A stretch of DNA of 64,000 nt from Baylisascaris procyonis. Taxonomy: Eukaryota > Nematoda > Chromadorea > Rhabditida > Ascarididae. Of the stretch, positions 12,252 to 24,243 are shown in pieces (the first letter of the stretch is position 1; the number at the start of each line of letters is the position of its first letter). The stretch covers positions 876,501 to 940,500 of the forward strand of contig JAZARR010000123.1 of the NCBI GenBank assembly GCA_037389465.1, read 5' to 3'. A model generated the notes under the pieces. It ran no database searches. It worked only from the letters and a program-made list of their open reading frames with translations, and had not been told where the DNA came from. The position numbers and the translations under genes are program-made.

Positions 12252-13577
12252 TGTTCGTATCCACTCTCTTGCAACAAAAAAAGAAGGTTATCGTTGAGAA
12301 GCGTTTGAAGGCAATGATTTCTTTGCACAAGAATAGGAAAATTTTCAAGTGAAGCCAATGTGTTGTGTTTTGTTGTATGGCGGTGTAACGTGTATATCGA
12401 TCATAAGAAAAGTGAACATCATTTGTCGATTAGATTCATTTAGCACTTCTTCACCCCCTTCGCTAACACCAACGATAAGATTCCTTTATCGCTTCAAGGA
12501 GTATTTCCATATTTCTTTTAATATTCATATCGAATCGAATATGATTAAATGAAGTGACGCTAATTTATTTCTATGTTTATGAAGAAATTTACTCGTTGAA
12601 ATGTTAGTTAATTTACTTGGGAAATCGTTTCGGCAATATTGCATTCGAAGTTGTTGACTGGAACTGGTTTGTCGGTAGCAAACGTTGGGAATGTTTTGCT
12701 CGCAGTGATTATGTCGTCATTTTAAACTTGATTTGACTGGAAAAAAAAACGAAAACTAGAAACGAATGTTTTCTCATAAACGGCTGTCTCGATTAAGTTG
12801 TCGCCTTCTGCAAAACTTCATTTCAATCTTTCGAGGCAATGCTAATGAATGTTTTTTTTTCACTAATATATGGTGTATCTTTTTCTTGCTAATGTATCCA
12901 AAGCTTTTTGAAAAGGAAAAATTGGAAGATTCTCCTACTTCTGGTTATTTTGTGCACGTTTTGATATCTTCTCTAAATGAACGTCACCACTGAGACTGAT
13001 AGAAACAAAATTTCCACACGCTCGCACTCGGAAATTCTGGCCTAGTAAGGAACTTCTTGACATTTGAGTTGGAGGTGATCAACGGATATTACGCATAGAC
13101 CTTGTCGTTCGATAAGTCAAGCTGTTCCGTTCGATGTAAGGCAAGCTTATACACATATTTTCTGTCAAATGAAATATCCTGATGGTTAAATTCAATTAGA
13201 AACCATCATTTCAGTTTTCAAATCAGCACTCTTTCTCTAGGTTTAGTGGAAACCGAAATAAACTCGATCGAAGGAAAACTGCTGATGAACCGTTTGTTGC
13301 AATTTTTTTATATTTGAGTGCCTGAATATTCAAATACCGATAGAAATAGAAATGTTGCAATTGTGAATGAAGATATTCATTTCATCAAGACAATGAAAGG
13401 AACCAATGCTTTGAAAAGATCCGAGAGGAGTCAATCTAAGAATTCTTTGAATGTGAATATAGTCGGAAAGTCTTCGAAATTTTATTCACTAGTAATCGTA
13501 TTATGATAGTAATTATGACTTATTTTTGAAATATCGAATATCAAAGAAAGCACAGATGGAATTGCTAGATTGCTTGA
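12252..13577. other. Intergenic, protease to globin
   Basis: About 1.3 kb between the 5' end of the protease gene and the 3' end of the globin gene, both on the minus strand. It should hold the protease promoter and the globin 3'UTR. Short open frames on the plus strand (12349-12552, 12766-12993, 13318-13506) have AT-driven composition and no splice or family support. Confidence 0.6.
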
Positions 13578-15692
13578 TCAATGTGGGAGGCCAAGATTCT
13601 TAAGATGGGCGAGGCATTCGGTTGAGAACTCCTTGCCAACCTCTAGCCAAGCCTTCTTTGTCACATCGTCGTCCGCTCCTTTGGTTGCGAGATACTCAGT
13701 GAAAACTGTGAAGAAAGCCTGAAAGCATCAACACACATCGATATTTTCACTTGCCAAATCCAAACACTAGACGCTTGCATAAGGAAGAGTGAAGGGGGAA
13801 AGTGGAAGGACAGAGGATGACTTTAGAAGGATGGATTTGTATCAACATATCGGATTACCGTATTGTTGCTAATAAAACCTCATATTGCACATCAACCAAA
13901 ATATGCGACGTAGAAATATCGCAATCCGCAATGATGCTAATATGAGCCTCATTATATAAATATCAAAAATTTTACGCCAGGTGTAATTCTCTTTTTGCAC
14001 AAAAAGCAGCTGATGATTGTGATCTGAATCTCTCTTCTCTCTCTGTTCCCTTTTCTTCCTTAATTTCCAAGGTGAATGAATGTTATTAGAATGCTATTAA
14101 TTGGAAACAGCAATAAAACTTTAAAAAAGCTCTAAAATATTACTTCCCAACAAAAAATACCCTTGAAAATATCAAACAAAGTTGACTAATAATATTATCG
14201 AACTCATGGATGTTTACCTAATTATCTGATAAAAATCACTCAGTCGGAAGTTATAGATCCCTGCTTAAGACTCTCGGGATAAGCTTAACTCTACACAGAA
14301 TAGAACGGGTAGATGATGATGTTGAAAAACTTCTGATATAGATATATTATTACATTATTTGAAGCGTATCTGAACGCATTTCTGTAGTTCCTAAATTCTC
14401 TAATAATAAATCTATAAAACAATGATTCCATTGTATACGACGGTATTTCTGCCCTCAATATGAAATTTTATATAGTAATTTTCATGCAAAATAAATACTA
14501 AATAAAAGAGTTAAATGCGAACACTCCATAAAGAAGGCTCCATTTTGAATTGTCGATGACGATTGACAGTCTCACGAGCATATGCTTTGAATGTATCCGG
14601 ATCATCATAGGTATTCGCCAGTATATGGCAAGCCAAAAGAATTCGTTGACCTTAAATCGATTAATTTGATCTATCTTCGGGAAATGTTCGAAAGAATAAA
14701 TTTGACCAGCCTTAGGAAGGCGTTGAGAATTGGCAACGATAACAAGATTTTCCCGTGGGAATGGAACCACTTTTTTGGAATTACCATACTTGCGGAGCAA
14801 GATGCAATAGGTAGATAGTGGAGGCAGGTTTGAACATTTCGTGACGAACTTCATCGAGTACTTTTAAACGTGTTCGAAAATCAAGAAAATCGCACGTTGA
14901 CCGGAAGAATTCAAAAATTTTAATACGAAATGTGGCATATAATTTAAGATAATACATTTCGCGCATTACAGAAAATTCGTTCGTAAATATTAGCGGAGGA
15001 ATAGCGTTGCGGAAAAGTTTTAAGAAATTTTAAAGTTTTAAAGAAATGCTTGAAGAATTTTTTTGCAGCTATTGAGTTATGTTCGCGAATTAGATCAAGA
15101 GCTAACCTTGTTTCGCGAATCGGTCACTTTTTTGTACATCATCTGGAGTGAATTTTTCTGCTCCCTTAAAGTAGACGCGTAGATCGGGATAGTGGCCGAA
15201 CATGCTATAACATAATCGTCAATAACACTATCCAATAAGGTTTTATATCGAAACCTCACATAAAATAGACGTTCACAGATATTAAGTAACCTTTCGAGAG
15301 GGAGAGAAAGGATATTGCGATCAAGAATCACGAAAAAATTGCCTTGGAAAAATATTTTCAGATTATCGAATATTCTCTAGGATTTATTTTTCGGCTAAAG
15401 CAGCTCGAAAATAAACTTATCATTCCTTTATTTCCGGCAGTTATATCATAGTTTAGGAATAAAGAATAAATTTGTAGAAATCAGAAACGAGCTCTCACCT
15501 CGCAATGAATTCTTTTGAGCAATATAATTGATAAAGATAGAAATTCGGAATTTTCTAATAAAAAAGTTGGAAAATTCCACCAACATACTATTTATAGAAA
15601 TCTTTGCCATCTTGAATTGCATCCTCATCTGTACCAAGTCGTGCCTTCTTTAATGATTTCATACAGGATGCTTTTACTTCAGTAAGTGACAT
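13578..15692 (-). CDS. glb-1: Nematode globin, GLB-1 (myoglobin-like), four exons, complete
   Basis: An intracellular-type haem protein for oxygen binding or storage. Exons on the minus strand: 15589-15692, 15107-15204, 14523-14650 and 13578-13718, joined in phases 2, 1 and 0. They give 156 residues (C. elegans GLB-1 is about the same length). Visible signatures are YPDLRVYFKGAEKF after the B helix, the proximal His F8 in VNRH (about residue 99), Gln at E7 in FAKQGQR (residue 67) and Tyr at B10 (residue 33). The end reads AHLKNLGLPH. No signal peptide is present. The start was chosen because the ATG lies 13 bases after a TTTTTTTCAG acceptor, which fits trans-splicing or a 5'UTR intron. Intron 2 ends in TTTAAG rather than CAG; phase and protein continuity force this site. 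Confidence 0.95.
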
Positions 15693-16099
15693 CTTGAATG
15701 ATTGCTGAAAAAAAACAAAAAAAAACAAAAACAATTAAAATATTTCACCATCGTTTATGAAAGAAAAACCTCAATGTTATTGAATGGTATTATTGAATTT
15801 CAAACCGTAATAAAAACATTTACGAATATATAAAACGATGAAAACAATAATAAATTAGATCAAGGAAGAATAATAACATCAACTTATGAGCGAACAGCGT
15901 TACACATGTTTCGACGAGTGCAATAGTGCAACGCACAATGAAACGAAGTGAATGTCATTCAATCAGTATGAAGATTGGCATGTTGCTGGGGAAAAACAAT
16001 ATCGATTGTAGCTAAACAAGTTGAGAAAACAAGGGGAAAAAAACGATGGATAATAAGTAACGATGAGTGATGGAGTGATAAATAGATGAAAGAATACAA

Positions 16100-16260
16100 G
16101 AGGAAATTCATTTTAAAAAATGGGGAATTAGGAAATGAGAAATTCAAATTCAAAAAATGGGAAATAGATGTGGGGAAAAATGGGAAGTGGGGAATACAAA
16201 TTCAAAAAATGGGAAATAAGGGTGGGAAAAGTGGGAAACGGGAAATCCAAAATTCACAAT
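16100..16260. repeat. Diverged direct repeat, about 52-base spacing
   Basis: The string AAATTCAAAAAATGGGAAATA occurs at about 16146 and 16197, with similar GGGAAAT-rich text between and around the copies. Together they form an imperfect tandem block of two to three units. Confidence 0.75.
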
Positions 16261-18012
16261 AAAGATTTCCTTTTTTTGGAAAAGTATACAGCAAAAAAAA
16301 AATTTTTTTTCTGCAGTGTTAATTGAAGTTTTTTTCGTTTCTTATTATAATATATTTATAAACTAAACCGAAACACATAAATTTTACAAAAATATTTAAA
16401 GAACAATCGATTTGAGATTTGAAAAAAAAAAAATATTTGTTATGTTATATTTCACTATTCGATACTTGTTTATGCGTTGAATAGAATGCCTATAAAAACG
16501 ATAAAAAGCACTCCTATCGTTGTGTTGAACAATATTTACCCATTACAAGGTTCTAAGCGCCCATTTTCACATTTTAGACAACCGGACTGACCCAAAAATT
16601 CTTCTTGCAAAGATCAATTCTTCTGTAACTCAACAAGTGTAAAATGAATGCAAATTTTTCTCAACATCCAAATATCTCAAGATTTTTTTTTTGGCGTTGA
16701 GGGATCAAAGTTGAGTACGTTACAGTAAACCAATCTACGATTTTCGTTTACAGTAAGTCAACCTAAGCAGTCCTAGTTTCATAGTTTTCAAGTTGAGACC
16801 GCTAAACGGAAAGCAAAATTTGCAATAACGCCTAAAAACTAGTCTTTTTTTTCGTTGAAGAATTGTATAAGATGTCGTACAATATGAGCGCACTTTTGCT
16901 TATTTCACTTATTTATTGAAAAATCATAGAACTGGTTGTTGAGATCGCTAAATCGCCTACTATGACATCATCTCTTTTATCGATTTTCTATTTTTTTTTT
17001 TTATGACGAAGAACTATTTTGATTTCGAAGAGTATTTTTTTAAAGATAAAGAAAGAATTGTTAAAAATATAATAAGCATTACTTCTATTTAATAGACACT
17101 AAAATGATAGCTATGAATTCATGGTTAATGCATCGATTAAGTCAAAATAATTTCCAAATATAAGTAAATATGACTATAAACTTGTTAAACCATCTACTAA
17201 GCGCCTCAGTAGCAATTGTTAGCAGTTTTCTTACATCTGTGGAAACCGTACTAATACATAAATAGGCAAACAGCAAAAAAAAAAAAAAAAGATGAGCAAA
17301 CAAAAATTTAGATTTCTTGGTTTCTACTGAAAGTATTTATCAAAAACTTAGTAAAAAATATTAATCGCAAAGTATACAGCAATGTACAAAAACGTATGAA
17401 ACTTAACAGTGAAGACGAATGTACCTAACTAATAATAAAAGTGATGAATTATAGCTAAAGATTCTATATCGGAAGTTTATAAGTGAGAAGAGCTGAGGAT
17501 CAGCGTGCAACGAATAGCAAGCAACAGCATTTAATGCAAATTTTAAAAAACAATAAAAGAGAAGAAAATTCTAATAAATCGCTATCCTCCTCTCGATATT
17601 GACCAAGGTGACAACGCTTATCTATGTAAAACATGACAATAATTTTAGCTTTCTTTTCAGAATTCAACCTGTCACACCTGTTCAATATTACCTCTTAACG
17701 ACGAATGGAAATTTATTCTGGTCATGAAAATAAAATATAAAACCGTTGCAACATAAAAATGCATATGGATTCTCATTTGATTTAGACGTCAAACAAGTAT
17801 AACTACACCACATTAACGACATACAATGCCGTAACTGGTTGCGAAGCGTATTTATACATACGTTGACGATAATTGATGAGAGAAAACTACGCCCCTCAAT
17901 GAAATAGTACACAATGAAGGGATTGATGAGGTTGACAGATGGAAGAGCAAAACGATTGAACAGTGATAAAATCGTAAAAGATTTTTGATATAACAATCGA
18001 CTATCAACGTAC

Positions 18013-18070
18013 GATGAGCACCAATTGAATCGAGCACAAATCGTTGATCACTTTCAACGACGTGGATTTC
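18013..18070. repeat. Dispersed repeat, copy 1 (pairs with 18902-18960)
   Basis: Shares CAATTGAATCGAGCACAAAT exactly with the second copy about 890 bases to the right, and roughly three quarters identity over about 58 bases including the flanks. The nature is unknown; it may be the end of a small mobile element. Confidence 0.7.
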
Positions 18071-18901
18071 AGCTTTTTTTTTTGGGAAGTGTACGCTAAT
18101 GTATTTCTTAGGTAGATGCTAAAGAAAATAATTTAAGTGAAAAAAAATTGATGTTTAAAAAAAATTTCTTCATCTCTTCTTAAATACGATCATAAATTTT
18201 GCATTCAGATGCATTTTGTTCTCATTCAAACATCCCTTTAGGGTTTTTTTTTTCTTTGCGATGCTGAGAACGACACATTAGAGCAATGAAAGTTTTAATT
18301 TCTGCATTGTTTTGCAATCATCCTTCTTTCCTCTGCTAATTTCTTAGAAAAATATAACTTTTAAATTTAGAAATTTATAAAAATACAATTTATAAAAATA
18401 TCAATTGGAAATTATAAATATAAAAAATATAAGTTTTTTAAAATTTATTTCTATACTAATCTATTTAATGAAATAGTGAAAAGTTGAAGTATGATGAATT
18501 AAATAAAATAGTAAGAAAATTTGCGAACAAATTAAGATCACAATAGAAATAAATCAATAAGAGATGAACTAAATATTCATACCAGTGAATAACACTTAAT
18601 GATTTCAAGATTTTCCTTTGCTAATCACTAAATGAGGAATCATCTTCCGCTAGACTATTTATTTAACTTGCCTAAAAAACGATGTAATGTTTCCTTATAA
18701 TGATGGAATCCGGATGTATAATCGAGAACTACAGCTTATGGCTTTGACCAAATGATTTTCACATTATTCAAATATTCCACTCAGAGATCGAGCCTCTAAA
18801 CTTCAGGAAATATTCGAAATGGGTTGGCTAATTGAAACTTTGAACAACCAAGTAGAGTAGGGAAGTGATTTTGATTGATACGGCAACCGGTCATTGTATG
18901 A

Positions 18902-18960
18902 GTGAACATCAATTGAATCGAGCACAAATCATCGATCGCTTTATCGATGTGCACTTCCGT
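18902..18960. repeat. Dispersed repeat, copy 2 (pairs with 18013-18070)
   Basis: Second copy in the same orientation as the first. The conserved core is CAATTGAATCGAGCACAAAT, followed by a diverged GATCGCTTT...GTG segment. Confidence 0.7.
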
Positions 18961-19583
18961 TTAGAAAACCAAAAAAATGTTAACGCCACCAGCAGTTTGG
19001 CACAAATATCTCAAGATTTTCCGACTTCTTCACTGAGCTAGCACGAGCTACGTTTAATATTGAACGTCATCGAGCTCCTTCATTTCGAATTCTTTTACAT
19101 TAAAGAGCTTTTGTGCAATTTCGTCTATAGAAATAGTAATTTAACAACGGATCCACACAAATGAAGCGTATTCACCAACTAGTGGAAAAGGTTATTTTGG
19201 GCAGAAGTTACTATAACTAGTTATTTGCAAGCTCAAACATGTTTTTCCGTTTTTTACGGAAATCTCCGAGAACTCGTTTTGATAAAACTCTAGAAATCGC
19301 ACAGGCTAGTGCGAGTTCCAAAGTTTCGTTGAAATTCTTGTTCAAAAAAAAGCGAAATTTGCGCGCCTTTAGTAATGAATTTCAGATCTACTTCCGGAAA
19401 AAACATTCAGGGTAAGAAAGAGGATAGAAGGAAGAACGTCTTCAAATGACAACTGGCAAAGGGATTGCAAGTAACTACTTATAAACGTGAAATTATGAAT
19501 AATTTGAACAGAATGGCGTGTGCTTTTTTCTGAGCACAAGTGGAATGACTGCAATTCGGCGCATTCTTTTGGCTTTGCTTATA

Positions 19584-19816
19584 GGCTTATTTTAAATGAG
19601 GATTCTGGGAAATTACCTAGGCAATCAGAAGGACAAGAGGAACAATCAGAACAACTAATGAGGCAATCACATTCGTTCTCCTTTTCCCTCAACTTCCTCG
19701 TCACTAATCTTCAAGAAGGAAGTGCAAAAGATCAAAGACTTGTATACGACGAAAAAAAACTGATGCTACAGAGGCATCAACCTAAAAGAAATCCATATGG
19801 AGTATCTAAATATTGA
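19584..19816 (+). CDS. Possible 3' terminal exon of an unrecognised gene
   Basis: After an acceptor-like GCTTATAG at 19576-19583 the frame is open to a TGA at 19814-19816. The product is Glu/Gln- and Ser-rich (QSEGQEEQSEQ) and ends in PKRNPYGVSKY. The composition looks more like protein than the surrounding AT-rich frames do. No partner exons were found and no family is recognised. A dibasic Lys-Arg before an eight-residue C-terminus recalls peptide precursors, but no signal peptide is visible. Confidence 0.2.
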
Positions 19817-20129
19817 TAGTTTTATTGAGTAGAATCTCATCAAACTACACTCGGGTACAATTTCTTGGTATTACAGGTATAGCAGCGAAAATATTTGAAA
19901 AAAAAGGATATTAGCCGCTCATTTTAAATAGGCAACATTAGAACGAATCTTTGCTAATCGAAAAATCAAAAGTTCACGTTTATTGTGTTTCGATAACAAA
20001 TAACTTGCCTCCGCTATTTTTATATACGTTTACAAAATTATTTTTGCGATTTTTTCCGAGATTTTCGAATTTTCGAATTTCCATTCTTGTTTGATATGCA
20101 AATTTTGAGAACTTCAAGAAGTGATATAG

Positions 20130-22990
20130 TAGTAGTGATGTCTTTATTCATTCATGCAAGAATAAAGAAAGGATAAAAAGTAAAGAGATTAAATAACAAG
20201 AAACAGAATAAGTCACATGTAACCATGGAATATTTATATACATACAGTTTTGCAAGAAAAGAACGATCAGACCCTTTGGAAGGTTAAGTTGCGTAGGTCG
20301 TCATAGAAAAACGGTGAGAACATAACAATATTATGTACGAGATACTTAAATAAATGAGATTAAAGCAGAACCTCAGTAGAGAAAAGTGTAAATGGACAGA
20401 AGGTCGAAGGAGTCAAGTCAATTCATGAATACGGTTAAATTTTGCGCATCGACTACTCTTTGATGTAACTGATTCTAGATTCGGACAGCCCTAAATTGAA
20501 AGCCACGCAAGACTATATCAACGGTACAAGTTTTATGGGCTAATTGAAAGTAATGAGCACGACGCTCTCCAGCAGGAGCTAGGTCAAAGAATTTGTTAAG
20601 TGGAACATCAGAAAAGCCTCTGGTGATGGGTTAGCAGAGGGCAAGATTAAACTGAACTCTTCGATATTCTAGAGACTGCAAATTCAGCTCCTTGAGGCGA
20701 ATTGCGTAGTCTGGGGTCGAATGGCCCGGGAAAGTTTATGCGAAAAGCAATACGAGTGGAATATTTGTGAACTTTTCAATTTGATTTATATCTTCGAGCA
20801 AATAAAGCGATCAAATTTAGGAATAATATTCGAGTATGGCGCGGCAGAGGATAATAAAGGCTTTACGGTGTTGCTCTAAGCGTTTATACTGTAGCGCACG
20901 CAATATACAATTGATGATCCTGAATTCTTTAGCGCAAGTCTCAGAATAGTGTGTATTCCAACGAAGGACGGGAGAAACCTTTAAACCCGAGGTCTCTAAT
21001 GCCATAGTCAGCCGATGACAAAAGCTTCCCATGTAGCTTAAGCAGGTATTCATAGTAGAAATTGATATGCATAACACGGTACTTGTCATAAGAAACGTCT
21101 ATCTAGCTACCACGTTTTTGACCATTCACTAAACAAAATGAGGGTCGTTTTATAGGATATGAAAATCAGTTATTGCATCGTGCAATCGTCGATAAATTTT
21201 TAAATCGTCAGCAAATAATTTACACGTAGTGGCAATTTTATCGCCGACATCATTCATGTATATCAAAAAAAGTAATGATCCGAGGACGCTCTCTTGAGGC
21301 ACTCCACTAGTTAGTTTCGTAATTTATAGAATAGGATCTACCAACTTTAATTCTGAATGATCTATTTACAAGGAATGATCCCAGCCATCGCAGCAATGCT
21401 TCTGAAACTCCCTACGCTCTTAACTTGTGTAAGATTATCTTATGGTTCACAGCGTCAAAAGCCTTTACAATCGATGTGTACTACATCTGTCTGTATTTTC
21501 TGGTTCGTTGTCATGATCTGATCGTTCATATAGGGTATCAATTGCGAGAGGTTGGTCATCCGGGCAGAAAACCATATTGAGATGGGTTTAGTAATTTTTC
21601 ACTTATAACGTCTTCTAAAATGAAATCGTTCACAATTCCCTCTATTACTTTGCACACAGAGGATTTGAGTTTCATCGGTTTATAGTTTTTTTTGAATCAA
21701 ATGAAAGCTTCTTCAGAATAGGAGTGATGATTGCGTTTTTCCATAGGGATGTCAATGTAGAACATGAAATGTTTCATTTTAGAATCGTAGTTAACGGGAT
21801 CGAAATAGTAGCGACGATCTGCTTTAGAAAGCAAGATAGAACCCCATCTGGGGTAAGTGATATTTTGTTTTTTAACTTTTTAACCAACCAGAGACTTTAG
21901 AATGATGTCAGTGGAAATGTGGCGAAATTTTTGGTGCTTCTCATCGGAAATTCTGGTAATTGTTTGCGATAATCTTTAGTGGATTGTAGAAAAACCTTTT
22001 TTTCGTCTTTTTTCAATATCCCTATTGCGCCATAGAAAATTTTTCTTAACCGCAAGGCGCTACAGGTAATAAAGGATATTGCAACGGCAAGTTTTTGTGC
22101 TTTTGTAAAAGGGATATAGGAATTTATAAAAAAAGTCTATGTAAGTAAGAAGTCGTTAATATATTTCGTCGATGTCAAAACTGTCATACAGCCATGTCTT
22201 CCAATCTAATATTCATATCCTGTAGTTAGACTAATCCGATTGCATTTGTGAAAATTTCGGTATTCGACTAAATCCAACTCAGGTACCTTGCTAGAGTTTA
22301 GGCGTCGATCACGAGTGTGGGGTCATTTGTAAAAAAAGGTCGAGCATGGTTTCCCCCACGGGTGGGATCGCTAATTAGATTAATCAAAACTATACTAACT
22401 TAGCAACCCCTCAAGCAAGGCTTCTGCGCGAGGCGCACCACTATATTTGAAATAGGGAAGATTAAAATCACCAGTAACGATAGAGGGCTTACCCACTATA
22501 AAGTCGGCAATTGCCTCAACGAACTGCATATTTCGGGCACACAAAAAATAGGTGGGCGATAAAAAATATTAATACGAAAATTCAAATTAGTGGCAAGGAT
22601 CACCACAGATAAGCAACCACCGAGGTGTAGTGTTTTAGCTTCGTATGAGATGACTTTTTGAAGAACCGCGCACGAGAACTGCAACACCATCACCGTTGGT
22701 TTCGACTTCAAAAGAGCAATTGCATCGGAAAACGTTGAAAGAAGGATTTATCGAAAGCAGTAAAAAAGGGATATCACCCGAAGCCACGTTTCCGAAATCG
22801 CAATGATATCGGCGAGGTGGTTTAGGCCAGTATCCTTATATCTGATAGCTTATTCATAACACTACGAGCACTGGAATTTAGAAAAGATGAGTTGTTAAAG
22901 CATACAGGCACAAACGGTTCCCTGTGACTTCAGAAGTGCCGTAGCGACTTGTCGATGATGGTCGTTTTTTGACTTCTATGTCACCATCTT
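20130..22990 (-). mobile_element. Decayed non-LTR retrotransposon (CR1/jockey-like LINE), 5'-truncated
   Basis: Minus-strand reading gives, in order, an endonuclease start like NSSARSVMNKL (about 22890), a frameshift, IAISETWL (about 22800), VTGDFNLPYF (about 22460), then reverse transcriptase pieces: KAFDAVNHKIILHKLR (about 21440), SGVPQESVLG (about 21300), the catalytic FADD at 21204-21215, and a C-terminal part with ILEYYS and EYRRVQFNLAL. The region is broken by stops and at least two frameshifts, so it is not active. The tail end near 20130 carries AATAAA-like text. The family name is a best guess from motif order. The AP-type endonuclease plus FADD rules out LTR elements. Confidence 0.88.
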
Positions 22991-24217
22991 CCGCCAAATT
23001 AGGGACCCTCTCCGGTGACCACCTGGGCGGAAGTGAGCTACGAGCAACAACCTTATAGATTACGTAGCTAATATCATATATGAAATCATACGATGAGGAA
23101 ACTATATCAATAATTAATTCACAGCGGAATTATTTTTTAATGGAGATAGATTTGATGACCATAAGATGCTTGGCTAAATACAAATCCACTCAAATAAATA
23201 ATCAGTAATTTAAACGTTGAAAATATCTTAGTTCTTCAATTCAAATTTTATTAATTAAAGCATTAAGCTTAAAATGAAACTGAAATACTTCTTAGAAATT
23301 TTCTGATTATGAGCATCTAATAGTATCTTTTATGTTTAACATTTAGAATTTAAATTTTATGATCATTTACAATTATTTAGCTGTCTTTAGCATTCAACTA
23401 ATGAAACGTTTCCTGAAAATCTGTGTTGGCGGTTTCGTTGACAAAATCGAATAAGTTGCATAACGATAGGCTCCACTAAGGCTTTACAGGCCATACATTT
23501 TAACTTATTGGACGTTACGTCTTTTTGAATACGATTCACGCAATTGTGCTAACGGAAAAACAAATAAACAATTGTCAAAACGAATTGAAAAATATCATCG
23601 TCGTCATATTCGATAATGATATCACGCATTTTTATAGTTGAAATTTGTGGTTTCCCTCTCATTTTATGGAATAAGAAGCTCCATACCCAGATAGACAGTT
23701 AAGCGATCTTTTAAAATAAAGCAATATTTTATTGGGTTGAAATAACCTGGAAACGTGAAGATGAAAGACATAAAACGTGAAAGGAAAGAGTATTTTAAAC
23801 AGTGAAGAAATGTAGACATGGTCGCCCACTAAAGAATAGGAAGGAAGGTGATTCGAACTGTGTATTTGTCACTTCCGGTTAATAAAGGCAACTCTAGAAG
23901 TCGAGCAATATCGAATCATCGAAGTCTAATCCGAAATTGATTCATTTCTCGCAAATATCAAAATATCGCATTTTAGAGAGAATTTTCGTTTGGAGAAATT
24001 TTTTATGATTGAAGAAAATTTCATCGAATTATTTTTACAAATTTTTTTTTTCAATATAAAGAATGCTCAATAGGAAATTTTATTTCTTTAATATAATTTT
24101 TTCTTTTCTATAAAGAAATAATAAAATGACGATCATCTAACGAGGTTTAATCACTTGCGTTAGTCTTCAACCGTTTTTGTCGAGAGGAGCAGATTGGTTT
24201 TATAAATATTTCGCAAA

Positions 24218-24243
24218 GGGGGCGGGGGGGGGCAAGGGGGGGG
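24218..24243 (+). other. G-run cluster with G-quadruplex potential
   Basis: Three plus-strand runs of 5, 9 and 8 G separated by single C or CAA. The nine-base run can supply two tracts, so a four-tract quadruplex is possible. It is unusual in this AT-rich setting. Homopolymer length may also be affected by sequencing error. Confidence 0.7.

Larger units (their letters stand above)
15693..20129. other. AT-rich intergenic region with small repeats, no secure gene
   Basis: Upstream of the globin gene. The only notable contents are a diverged tandem block near 16100-16260, poly-A/T runs, a dispersed pair of related segments (18013-18070 and 18902-18960) and one open frame ending at 19816, listed separately. 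I found no chain of exons and no family match on either strand. Confidence 0.5.

Noticed and set aside
14498..14966. Minus-strand frames and a plus-strand frame near the globin
   Set aside because: They are wrong-frame or opposite-strand shadows of globin exon 3 and its flanking intron. The globin frame is clear.
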